Part shown: in pieces, positions 17,181-24,176 of the stretch
Layout: the number at the start of each line of letters is the position of its first letter
Position numbering within the stretch: position 1 is the first letter of the stretch
From: Bacillota bacterium
GTDB lineage: Bacteria > Bacillota > Clostridia > Lachnospirales > Lachnospiraceae
Direction: 5' to 3'
Length of the DNA: 36,800 bases
Assembly (NCBI GenBank): GCA_023416695.1
Contig: JAEZGY010000090.1
Span: forward strand, 1-36,800
Position numbers and translations under genes: made by a program
The notes under the pieces: model-generated
The model's input: the letters and a program-made list of their open reading frames with translations, nothing else
The model's database searches: none
Told to the model about the DNA's origin: nothing

Positions 17181-17273
17181 CTAGTACTTCACCAAAAAAA
17201 GAGATTCCCTGTATAAAAATTCGGTCGCGATTTTTTATATATGTACGAATCTCTTTTTTTGGTTAATCTAGTA
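17181..17273. repeat. Long perfect inverted repeat with inner stem and flanking direct repeats
   Basis: The 17-base arms at 17191-17207 (ACCAAAAAAAGAGATTC) and 17247-17263 are perfect reverse complements. Inside, GTATAAAAAT and ATTTTTTATA pair with one bulge around TCGGTCGCG. Four bases outside each arm the hexamer CTAGTA occurs (17181-17186 and 17268-17273). This resembles a small MITE with a target duplication, or a long bidirectional terminator. It codes for nothing. Confidence 0.6.
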
Positions 17274-17338
17274 TAATGATAGTATACGCAGTTTTAAAAA
17301 AAAGGTTACTTCCTTGTAGCGATTACTTGCAACACAAC

Positions 17339-17377
17339 AAAGCCCAGGTCTGTCACTCCTGACAGCACCTGGGCTTT
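17339..17377. terminator. Intrinsic terminator of spoIID-spoIIQ
   Basis: AAAGCCCAGGT and ACCTGGGCTTT, with the inner stem CTGTC and GACAG, form a strong hairpin 48 bases beyond the LytM gene's stop. The U-tract on the - strand is weak (TTTGTTGTG). Confidence 0.75.
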
Positions 17378-17425
17378 AATCTTACCTGTTACACACTATA
17401 GAACTTCCTTATTTAACATTATTGA

Positions 17426-18229
17426 TTACTTTAATAAATACATTGGATTCACAGACTGTTCATCCTGCATTACCTTAAAGTAAAGGTTAGCGCCTTCCAC
17501 AACATAGTATTTGGTTGGCTTTGCAATCACTCCAATTACATCTCCAGTGTCAACGATATCGCCCTTTTTCACCTTCAGATTCTTTAATTGGCCATAAGTT
17601 ATAGTATAACCACTACCAATATCTGTAGTTACTGTTACACCAGTCTCCTCATTTTTAGAAATACTTACAACCTTGCCCTTGAACGCACTCTTTACCTTAG
17701 TACCTTCTTTAGAGCTAATTACGATTGCATCACTACATTTGTACTGACCTAAAGTAGCAAAAAGAACACCATGCTCAATGTCATAAGGAATTATAACATT
17801 ACCTGTTACAGGCCAAGCTAGGTCTTGCTCTTGATCATAGGACAAAGTAACCTTTTCTGTATTCTGCGCTGCGGCTTCTACAGCCTTGTCTTTGTCCGTA
17901 TTTTCTGCTACTGCATTAGGATCCTTTGTCACATCATTTTCTTTTACCACATTATCGGTCTTTCCAGTACTTTGGGTTGCCTGTGGTGAAGGAGATGCGG
18001 AATTCTTTACTACAGTATTTTTGCCATCTTCCCCTGGGGTATTAGCATTGTTGTCATTTGCTGATTGCTGTTGTGATTGTTTATTCAAATCTGTCAGGTT
18101 GTTTGAATTATCCTTACCAGCCGTACTAAAATAAACAAAGCATATAGCTGCAACAGCTAAAACACCAGTTAGAAGGGATAAGTAAAATCCTTTTGTTTTT
18201 AGGATTTTTGAAAAGTTTTCTTGTTTCAT
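17426..18229 (-). CDS. spoIIQ: SpoIIQ-like LytM/M23-fold protein with degenerate active site
   Basis: I start at ATG 18229, which has AGAGGTG six bases upstream. An in-frame ATG at 18277 has no such site and overlaps a TATAAT box. The product has 267 residues: one membrane helix (about 15-35), a long Ser/Thr/Gln/Asn/Asp-rich linker (about 40-125), then a LytM domain in the last 125 residues. Active M23 enzymes have H-x(3)-D, YGH and HxH. Here the first His is replaced (QYKCSD), YGHL is YGQL and the final HLHF is NLYF, so zinc peptidase activity is not expected. SpoIIQ proteins anchor the forespore side of the engulfment channel, and several are inactive. Adjacency to SpoIID supports the sporulation role. 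Confidence 0.8.
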   Translation of the reverse strand: MKQENFSKILKTKGFYLSLLTGVLAVAAICFVYFSTAGKDNSNNLTDLNKQSQQQSANDNNANTPGEDGKNTVVKNSASPSPQATQSTGKTDNVVKENDVTKDPNAVAENTDKDKAVEAAAQNTEKVTLSYDQEQDLAWPVTGNVIIPYDIEHGVLFATLGQYKCSDAIVISSKEGTKVKSAFKGKVVSISKNEETGVTVTTDIGSGYTITYGQLKNLKVKKGDIVDTGDVIGVIAKPTKYYVVEGANLYFKVMQDEQSVNPMYLLK

Positions 18230-18327
18230 TTTATCACCTCTAAGTCTATTTTCACCAGATTTAGAAGTATTATACATATTTATTGAAAGATATTGCCACT
18301 TTTACCATTTTTCATTATAATTACCAA

Positions 18328-19296
18328 TTACTCTGTAATGGTTGTAAGTACTGTCTCTGGGTAATACCAAGTGAGAAGCTCTTGATAGCTCTTACCCTCA
18401 ACTGCCATTTCATTAGCTCCATACTGACTAAATCCATAGCCAGAACCCTTTCCTTTACATATAATACGAAGATTCCCTTCATACTGAGTAAAATAGAAGT
18501 TTGTTGAGTTTAGATAAAAACACTGCTGAAACTCTTCTCCTGTAATAGTTTTCTCTCCTACCTTTACCTTTAGGACATAGCCTGTGCTATCCTGCTTTTC
18601 GATAGAGAGCTGGTCCATTAGCTTTTCGTAATCTAGTTTTCCTACATCATAAGCCTTTTCTAGCATAGAGGCAGCATCGGCAAAGGTAATCTTTAAGGAA
18701 CTTATCCCCACGGATGCCTCAATATCCTTACTACTATCCACACTAACGAGATACGGTAGTTTATAACCAGTGGACTCCCCATAATCTCTTGTTTTTCCTG
18801 CGTTTGCATAATGGTAACAGGCTAGAATTGGTTTTCCTTCATAGGTTATAATCTCATCCTTGGTACTATATACAACATTTTCTAGAGTAGAAATATAGGT
18901 GGCTGCTTTCTCCTGACCATACTTTTGCTTAATGGTATCTAGGGCTGCAGTTGGTAAACCGATTTCTTCTTTTGTAAGAGTTTCCATGGACTTACCTTCT
19001 GCTTGAAGCTGCTGCCATTTATAATACACACTGGTCCTAGCAATGACTGCCATCGCTTTCATCGTATCTAACTTAAGTTCCAAAGGAACATAGGCTGCAA
19101 GGACAGACATTATGTATTGGTCAAGATCCTCTTCCCCAACTGCGGAGATTTTACTTAAATCGCCTACCTCTGTTAAATTAGCTGCTTCTTGATTGGAAGA
19201 GTCTGTAGCCTTCCCAGAAATTAATAATGTAAAAAGAAAGGGAAATAAAAGCGTTCCCAGAATCACACCTACTACTTTTAAAATAGTTTTCCCCAT
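18328..19296 (-). CDS. spoIID: Stage II sporulation protein D (SpoIID)
   Basis: I choose ATG 19296 (MGKTILKVVG), preceded by GGGAGG at normal spacing, over an in-frame upstream ATG at 19320; the product is 322 residues. One N-terminal membrane helix anchors it. SpoIID/LytB features are YVPLEL near residue 80 with the catalytic Glu, KAMAVIARTSVYY just after it, a segment CYHYANAGKTRD, and the C-terminal GSGYGFSQYGANEMA with YQELLTWYYP. SpoIID is a lytic transglycosylase that degrades septal peptidoglycan during forespore engulfment. It lies 98 bases upstream of the SpoIIQ-like gene on the same strand. Confidence 0.92.
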   Translation of the reverse strand: MGKTILKVVGVILGTLLFPFLFTLLISGKATDSSNQEAANLTEVGDLSKISAVGEEDLDQYIMSVLAAYVPLELKLDTMKAMAVIARTSVYYKWQQLQAEGKSMETLTKEEIGLPTAALDTIKQKYGQEKAATYISTLENVVYSTKDEIITYEGKPILACYHYANAGKTRDYGESTGYKLPYLVSVDSSKDIEASVGISSLKITFADAASMLEKAYDVGKLDYEKLMDQLSIEKQDSTGYVLKVKVGEKTITGEEFQQCFYLNSTNFYFTQYEGNLRIICKGKGSGYGFSQYGANEMAVEGKSYQELLTWYYPETVLTTITE

Positions 19297-19364
19297 ACAA
19301 TACCTCCCATCCGTCTGCAAATACGCAAACAGGTGCTTGTATATTATATGGGGACAAGTTACAT

Positions 19365-20417
19365 TTATACCAAATTTCTTTTTAATGCTTCTACATTCAT
19401 TCCATAGGTTAAAGCAGTCTCTCTGTCAATTAATCCTTCCTGATAAAGTTCTAGAATGCTATCGTCCATAGACTTCATATTTTCCTTCCTAGAGGAGTGA
19501 ATCACTGTATCAATTTGATGAACCTTACCATCACGGATCATGGTCTTTATTGCACTGTTGGCCATTAAGATTTCAAAGGCTGGTACCTGTCCCATTTTCT
19601 CAGAAGGAAGTAGCTGTTGGGATACGATGCTTTGTAGTACCATAGAAAGCTGAATACGAATCTGTTGCTGCTGATTGGGTGGGAATACATCTACTACACG
19701 GTCTATGGTGTTGGCTGCCCCTACTGTGTGAAGGGTAGACAGTACCAAATGTCCTGTTTCTGCTGCCGTCATGGCTATCTCAATGGTTTCTAAATCACGC
19801 ATCTCCCCAATAAGAATAACATCAGGAGATTCTCTCATAGCAGCCTTAAGGGCACGGCTATAGGAGACAGAGTCTATGCTAATTTCTCTTTGACTTACAA
19901 TACTCTGTTTATGCTTATGTAAAAACTCAATAGGGTCCTCTAAGGTGAGGATATGACAGTTTCTATTTTTATTGATTTCATCTAGAATGTAGGATAAGGT
20001 AGTGGACTTACCACTTCCTGCAGATCCAGTCACGAGGATAAGCCCTTTCTGCTTCTTACTTAGATCTAATACAGCAGAAGGAATTCTCATCTCATTTACA
20101 TCAGGAAGTTCAAAGGCTACTACTCTAAGTACCGCTCCCCAAGTTCCCCTTTGTTTAAACACATTAATACGAAATCGTCCTGTACTGGCAATTGATAGGG
20201 CAAAATCATCATCACCCTCATTTCCTGACGGGAATTCTCTCTTACATAACTCATACATTCTTACTACATACTGTTCCGTGTCTTCTGCAGTAAGACGCTC
20301 CTCATACATCTTGGTAATGACTCCATCGATCTTAAAGGAAATTGGCTGTCCCACAATAAAAAAGACATCGGAAGCATTGGCTTTTACTGACTCTTGTAAA
20401 ATCTCTGTTAATTCCAT
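19365..20417 (-). CDS. pilT: PilT, type IV pilus retraction ATPase
   Basis: This 350-residue hexameric ATPase of the secretion superfamily powers pilus retraction. The N-terminal PAS-like domain includes ASDVFFIVGQPISFKIDG. The Walker A is GSAGSGKST at 131-139, the Asp box is LTLEDPIEF, the Walker B strand is DVILIGEMRD near 200 and the His box is TGHLVLSTLHT. The length is the usual one for PilT, shorter than PilB, which has an extra N-terminal domain. GGAG precedes the ATG by seven bases. It is last in a run of pilus genes, 15 bases after the preceding gene. Confidence 0.93.
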   Translation of the reverse strand: MELTEILQESVKANASDVFFIVGQPISFKIDGVITKMYEERLTAEDTEQYVVRMYELCKREFPSGNEGDDDFALSIASTGRFRINVFKQRGTWGAVLRVVAFELPDVNEMRIPSAVLDLSKKQKGLILVTGSAGSGKSTTLSYILDEINKNRNCHILTLEDPIEFLHKHKQSIVSQREISIDSVSYSRALKAAMRESPDVILIGEMRDLETIEIAMTAAETGHLVLSTLHTVGAANTIDRVVDVFPPNQQQQIRIQLSMVLQSIVSQQLLPSEKMGQVPAFEILMANSAIKTMIRDGKVHQIDTVIHSSRKENMKSMDDSILELYQEGLIDRETALTYGMNVEALKRNLV

Positions 20418-20432
20418 GGTTTAACTCCTTAT

Positions 20433-20921
20433 CTATTCCTCTTCAATTTGTCCATCCCAAAATTGGAAGTTGTTAAAATCATAGTCCCCAACTGCAGCCT
20501 GGTTTACCTTCCAGGTAGTAACATTGTAAAGCCCTCCTGACGCCAATCCTAAATCATAAGTAAGCTCTACCTGAAGGGTCGCATAGTCATTCATCGTTAT
20601 CTCGTAGGAAATGGTTCCTGTCTGCTCTGAACTCCTCTTTAGAAGTGGCTTACTAGGTAAGCTTTCAAGCTTCTCCTCAAGTAATTCAGGCACCTTCTTA
20701 GCCTGTAATAACACCTGATCAATCTTAGCTAGAACCTCTTCTGCTTCACTGTCAGCTACATAATACTGACTAATTGCCGCTCTTGTTTTCTTAGCTAGTT
20801 GTAAGTCACTGTTGGATGCTTTAATAGACAGCACTGCAAAAATCGCCAAAGCAAATACTACAATGATTAAGATAATGGAGGACCCACCCACATTAATTTT
20901 AAACTCGTTTCTCTTCTCCAT
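20433..20921 (-). CDS. Small single-helix protein of the pilus cluster (minor pilin-like)
   Basis: This 162-residue product has a short charged start, one long hydrophobic helix (about residues 13-33, SSIILIIVVFALAIFAVLSI), then a helix and a mainly beta C-terminal part. The shape is that of a minor pilin or pilus-assembly protein, but there is no clear prepilin cleavage motif with Glu at +5, so it may stay membrane-anchored. AAGGGAGG precedes the ATG. It lies between the other pilin-like genes and pilT with 9 and 15 base gaps. Confidence 0.6.
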   Translation of the reverse strand: MEKRNEFKINVGGSSIILIIVVFALAIFAVLSIKASNSDLQLAKKTRAAISQYYVADSEAEEVLAKIDQVLLQAKKVPELLEEKLESLPSKPLLKRSSEQTGTISYEITMNDYATLQVELTYDLGLASGGLYNVTTWKVNQAAVGDYDFNNFQFWDGQIEEE

Positions 20922-20930
20922 AGTCCCTCC

Positions 20931-21425
20931 TTACTGCCCTAGAGAGGCAGAAAAGATGCTTCCCTTGTAGCTTTTACAGGTAATGGAGGCTAGAGGTTCT
21001 TGGTCCTCTTTAATTACCGGATATGTCTTATCCTTTTTAATCTTTATATCAGCAATATGTAACTTAGCTTTCTCAACTGGTGTTTCTGTCATGATAACGG
21101 TCATGGTATAGGCTTTCTTTTCTACACTTGCCTTCCAAGAACTATCATAGTATTTCTCATACACTTTAGAAATTCCATCCTCTTTTACCAAGACTAGGCC
21201 TAGCTCTTTTATGGCATCTTCTATGGAGTCTTTTATCTTTATTGTTTCACTAACACTTTGGGCCAAAATGCAAGCCTTACTGATATCCTTTGCTTTGGTT
21301 TCTAGAGAGTTAGCACCTAGAAAGAGTCTCATAAGAAATACACTGACAATGGTAAGAATGCCTAAGGTGATAATGATTTCTAACATGGGCATATTCAGTT
21401 TTCGACTTTTTACTTTCTCTGTCAT
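20931..21425 (-). CDS. Type IV pilin-like protein with non-canonical cleavage site
   Basis: This 164-residue protein starts with a basic leader (MTEKVKSRKLN) followed by MPMLEIIITLGILTIVSVF. If cleaved after Asn11 the mature protein has Met at +1 and Glu at +5, then a hydrophobic helix, as in type IV pilins. The usual Gly at -1 is absent, replaced by Asn. The rest is a beta-rich globular part. It overlaps neighbours closely (3 and 9 base gaps), so it is clearly in the pilus operon. Minor pilin or pseudopilin is the likely role. Confidence 0.65.
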   Translation of the reverse strand: MTEKVKSRKLNMPMLEIIITLGILTIVSVFLMRLFLGANSLETKAKDISKACILAQSVSETIKIKDSIEDAIKELGLVLVKEDGISKVYEKYYDSSWKASVEKKAYTMTVIMTETPVEKAKLHIADIKIKKDKTYPVIKEDQEPLASITCKSYKGSIFSASLGQ

Positions 21426-21428
21426 AGG

Positions 21429-21923
21429 CTATCTCCTAGTCCTTATATATAACACAAGGGATTCCTCTTCCCCACTGCCATTTTTAGCAGTAAGTAAAAG
21501 TCCTGTGTCTCCTAAGTTTTCCATGTGAAAGCTCTCTATCTCCATAATCTCATAACCATAGCCTTCTTGATCTAGATAGAACTCTCCTCCCTTTTCATGG
21601 AACACCTCATATAGTCTTCCTTTATAAAAATAGAGTAATCTCTCGTAAGGTACCCCTTCTATCTCCTCTTCTATGACGATAATATCAGTATTATCACGAT
21701 GGTCTAGGTAGACCATACCTTCCACATCTGCTTGTCTTACTTTCGTAGCAACATAGGAAAGGGAAGTTCTTAACTTAAAGTTATTGGAATTCTCTGATAC
21801 TATGTTTTTATAAACCTGCACTCCTACATAAGCAAGTACTAGAGAGGAGATAGCAAACGCCCCTAGAATTCCAATCGTACAAAGAAAGTTTACAAAAAAG
21901 GATTTTCTTTTCGTATTCTCCAA
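21429..21923 (-). CDS. Pilus-cluster membrane-anchored protein (DUF4860-like)
   Basis: This 164-residue protein is read from TTG 21923, with AAGGGG upstream at normal spacing. One hydrophobic helix lies at about residues 10-35, followed by a beta-rich globular domain with RTSLSYVATKVRQAD and a C-terminal LLLTAKNG repeat-like edge. Family memory suggests DUF4860, known next to clostridial pilus genes, but I am not certain. There is no classical prepilin leader. It is tightly packed between pilin-like genes, so a structural pilus role is inferred from context. Confidence 0.55.
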   Translation of the reverse strand: MENTKRKSFFVNFLCTIGILGAFAISSLVLAYVGVQVYKNIVSENSNNFKLRTSLSYVATKVRQADVEGMVYLDHRDNTDIIVIEEEIEGVPYERLLYFYKGRLYEVFHEKGGEFYLDQEGYGYEIMEIESFHMENLGDTGLLLTAKNGSGEEESLVLYIRTRR

Positions 21924-21943
21924 TTTTTACACCCCTTTTTCCC

Positions 21944-22264
21944 CTACTTCTCATAAACTACTATGGTCGGCATAATATTGCTAGCAAAACAACCATATTC
22001 TACTCCGTATTTCTCCTTGTCATACACTATCCCATAATTCTCTTCCAAATAGGTAAGCTCCGATGGATACATTCCTTCTATAGCATAACATTGTACCGTA
22101 GCTCGCCGTACGGATTGTTCTAATAACTCCAGATTCTGCACTTCATTGATATTACTAAAATAGTCTAATCCCTTTATTAACACTCCAATCAATACTAAGA
22201 AGATCCCTATTGGTAGCGCAATTGTTCTTAATAGATTACGAAACAGACCTTTTTTACGTTTCAT
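21944..22264 (-). CDS. Small pilus-cluster membrane protein
   Basis: This 106-residue protein has a basic start, a hydrophobic helix (about residues 13-35, TIALPIGIFLVLIGVLIKGL) and a globular domain with two Cys and the motif YPSELTYLEENYG, which is common in pseudopilin-like proteins. No prepilin motif is visible. GGAGG precedes the ATG by eight bases. It lies 12 bases after pilC. Role unknown beyond its pilus context. Confidence 0.6.
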   Translation of the reverse strand: MKRKKGLFRNLLRTIALPIGIFLVLIGVLIKGLDYFSNINEVQNLELLEQSVRRATVQCYAIEGMYPSELTYLEENYGIVYDKEKYGVEYGCFASNIMPTIVVYEK

Positions 22265-22276
22265 TCCCCGCGCCTC

Positions 22277-23389
22277 CTAACCGATGGCAGAGATAATGCT
22301 CACTAGAGGTAACATAACAGAGACCAAAACCATTCCAACAATTATAGATAAGGAAACCACAAGAACGGTCTCCACCACTGTGGAGATGCTGCTTAAGGAT
22401 TGGTCAATTTCAGTATCATATCGACTACTTAGTTTCTGAAATACCACATCCAAAACACCTGTTTTAGCACCTACACTAACCATTCTTCCATTCATTCCAG
22501 AAATAAGCTCATTCTCCTTAAGTGCTTCTTCTAGTGCTACATTCTTAGCCACTTGTTCTTTGCAACCTGTGATTCTCTTTTTTACCACGGGATGGTTCAC
22601 TAACTCCTCCACTAGGTTTAAAGACTCGTTGCTGTCAAGTCCACTGGTAATCATTAAAGACATAGCAGAAACAAATTTACCTATTCCAAGGCGATACATT
22701 ACTCTTCTTGTAAATGGTAGTCGATTTCCTAGGTTAGTAAGAATCCGGCTTCCGGCTTTTGTATGATACCATACGACTAATGCTAAGATTAAAATAAAAA
22801 ATGCAAAAACTACAACTGCTATGATTTTGCCCATCCACATGGAGGCAGACATCATATTCCCTGAGGATGCAGCTACATCCGTATCTAACTCGTCAAACAC
22901 ATTTTGAAACATTGGTAGTATTTTAGCTACTAATACCAGAATAATTACTCCCATCATGGCAAATAGCATAATAGGATAAAATACCACATTTCGAATACTT
23001 GCTTTTATTGTATGTTCTCTATCATAATAACGGGCAAGAGACTCCATGACTTCCTCTAATTTTCCAGTGGTCTCGCCTATTTTCACCATATGTACCATGT
23101 AGTCAGGAAACACTTTCGTTTTCTGTAAGGCTTCATAAAGTGGAATGTTCTCCTTTACTAAGGCATCCACTTCCTTTAGAATTTCCTTTAACTGAGGGCT
23201 CTCCATCTCTTTATACAGAATATAAGTCCCTTCATAGATAGGAATCCCTCCATTTAGAATAAGTGCAATTTGCTCACAAAATGCAGCTACCTCTGCTGCA
23301 GACAGCATCTTCGACTTTATTTTTCCCATAACCCTTGCGGAACCAGGCTTCTTCAAAAGAAGAGGTCCGTATCCTCCTTCCCCTACCAT
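22277..23389 (-). CDS. pilC: PilC / GspF-type inner-membrane platform protein of type IV pili
   Basis: This 370-residue protein has two copies of the T2SF domain. The first begins SAAEVAAFCEQIALILNGGI near residue 30, and the second KFVSAMSLMITSGLDSNESL near 240. Three membrane helices are visible at about 135, 190 and 345. It is the platform on which pilins are assembled and on which PilT acts. The exact start is uncertain: ATG 23389 lacks a nearby site, while ATG 23329 (MGKIKSKML) has only a weak AAGGG. It is the first gene of the visible pilus operon; no PilB assembly ATPase or prepilin peptidase is in this window. Confidence 0.85.
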   Translation of the reverse strand: MVGEGGYGPLLLKKPGSARVMGKIKSKMLSAAEVAAFCEQIALILNGGIPIYEGTYILYKEMESPQLKEILKEVDALVKENIPLYEALQKTKVFPDYMVHMVKIGETTGKLEEVMESLARYYDREHTIKASIRNVVFYPIMLFAMMGVIILVLVAKILPMFQNVFDELDTDVAASSGNMMSASMWMGKIIAVVVFAFFILILALVVWYHTKAGSRILTNLGNRLPFTRRVMYRLGIGKFVSAMSLMITSGLDSNESLNLVEELVNHPVVKKRITGCKEQVAKNVALEEALKENELISGMNGRMVSVGAKTGVLDVVFQKLSSRYDTEIDQSLSSISTVVETVLVVSLSIIVGMVLVSVMLPLVSIISAIG

Positions 23390-23509
23390 AGACGAAATAC
23401 TAATCTTTCCTTATAAACCAAAAACTACATTCCTTTTCTATTATAACTCAAAATGGGACAAAATTATATCACTATTTTTGTAGGGGGGAATGGTGTAGAT
23501 ATTACATAA

Positions 23510-23552
23510 AAATAAGGTTTCAAATTCTTGTTTTATAAGAACTTGAAACCTC
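23510..23552 (-). terminator. Intrinsic terminator after the small membrane protein gene
   Basis: On the - strand AGGTTTCAAG and TTTGAAACCT pair, with an inner stem TTCTT/AAGAA, followed by TATTTTT, 13 bases beyond the stop at 23565. Confidence 0.8.
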
Positions 23553-23564
23553 TAAACATTCTAA

Positions 23565-23975
23565 TTAGTATTTCCCATTATAAAGAAGATTACGAATATT
23601 AGTCTGCTTTCCCCAGTATTGCTTTACCTCACGGGACTTTGTTTTTACACTGATTTCAAAGTCTGTGCCTGAATTACCTATATTAATGGTAGTGCCAGAT
23701 TTTAATGAAATGATAATAATAGCGGTAGCTGTAGATCCCTCACCTTCTTCATTTTCAACTAATTGACCAATTTTATTATAGTACTGTAAAAATTCTTTGA
23801 TGCTAAGATTACTAGTCTTATAAACTCCATCTTCCATCCTGTCGAATGTTATTGACAAAACCTCCTCTTCTGTAACTTCAGGTAGTGACGGTTTATTGTA
23901 TGTATATAGTAGAAAAAGCAAGACACCCACAACCAAACAGCTTATACTTACTACAAGAACTTTTTTCTTATTCAT
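23565..23975 (-). CDS. Small membrane-anchored protein, paralogue A of a three-member local family
   Basis: This 136-residue protein has a basic start, one helix (about residues 6-26), and an extracytoplasmic domain of about 105 residues. It shares with the proteins at 28584-28988 and 29018-29410 the layout LPE/LKE..., a central FL.YYN.I, an I.LKSG strand, and the ending Y.G.Q.NI.NLL.NG.Y. I know no named family. The leader shows ATAGGGGGTA before the start, nearly the same as at 29410. It is monocistronic, with its own terminator. Confidence 0.75.
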   Translation of the reverse strand: MNKKKVLVVSISCLVVGVLLFLLYTYNKPSLPEVTEEEVLSITFDRMEDGVYKTSNLSIKEFLQYYNKIGQLVENEEGEGSTATAIIIISLKSGTTINIGNSGTDFEISVKTKSREVKQYWGKQTNIRNLLYNGKY

Positions 23976-24107
23976 TGTTACCCCCTATCCAAGCATCTGG
24001 AATATATAGATTACTATTTCCAAATTAAGTATGGTAAATTATGAGAGTGCTGTCAATTACCTAACTCTTATGATTCCCTTAAATATACCTTAATATCAAT
24101 TATGGTG

Positions 24108-24158
24108 AAAAAAGAGCGTTGCTCCATAGCTTACATAAAGCCATTTCACAACACTCTT
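24108..24158 (-). terminator. Intrinsic terminator of glgP
   Basis: On the - strand GAGTGTTG and CAACGCTC pair (one G-U), with an inner GGCTT/AAGCT stem, followed by TTTTTTC, about 20 bases past the glgP stop. Confidence 0.8.
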
Positions 24159-24176
24159 ATATTATATATTGTCTTA

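Noticed and set aside
18230..18277. Longer N-terminus for the SpoIIQ-like protein
   Set aside because: The upstream ATG at 18277 overlaps a TATAAT box and has no binding site, while ATG 18229 has AGAGGTG at good spacing.
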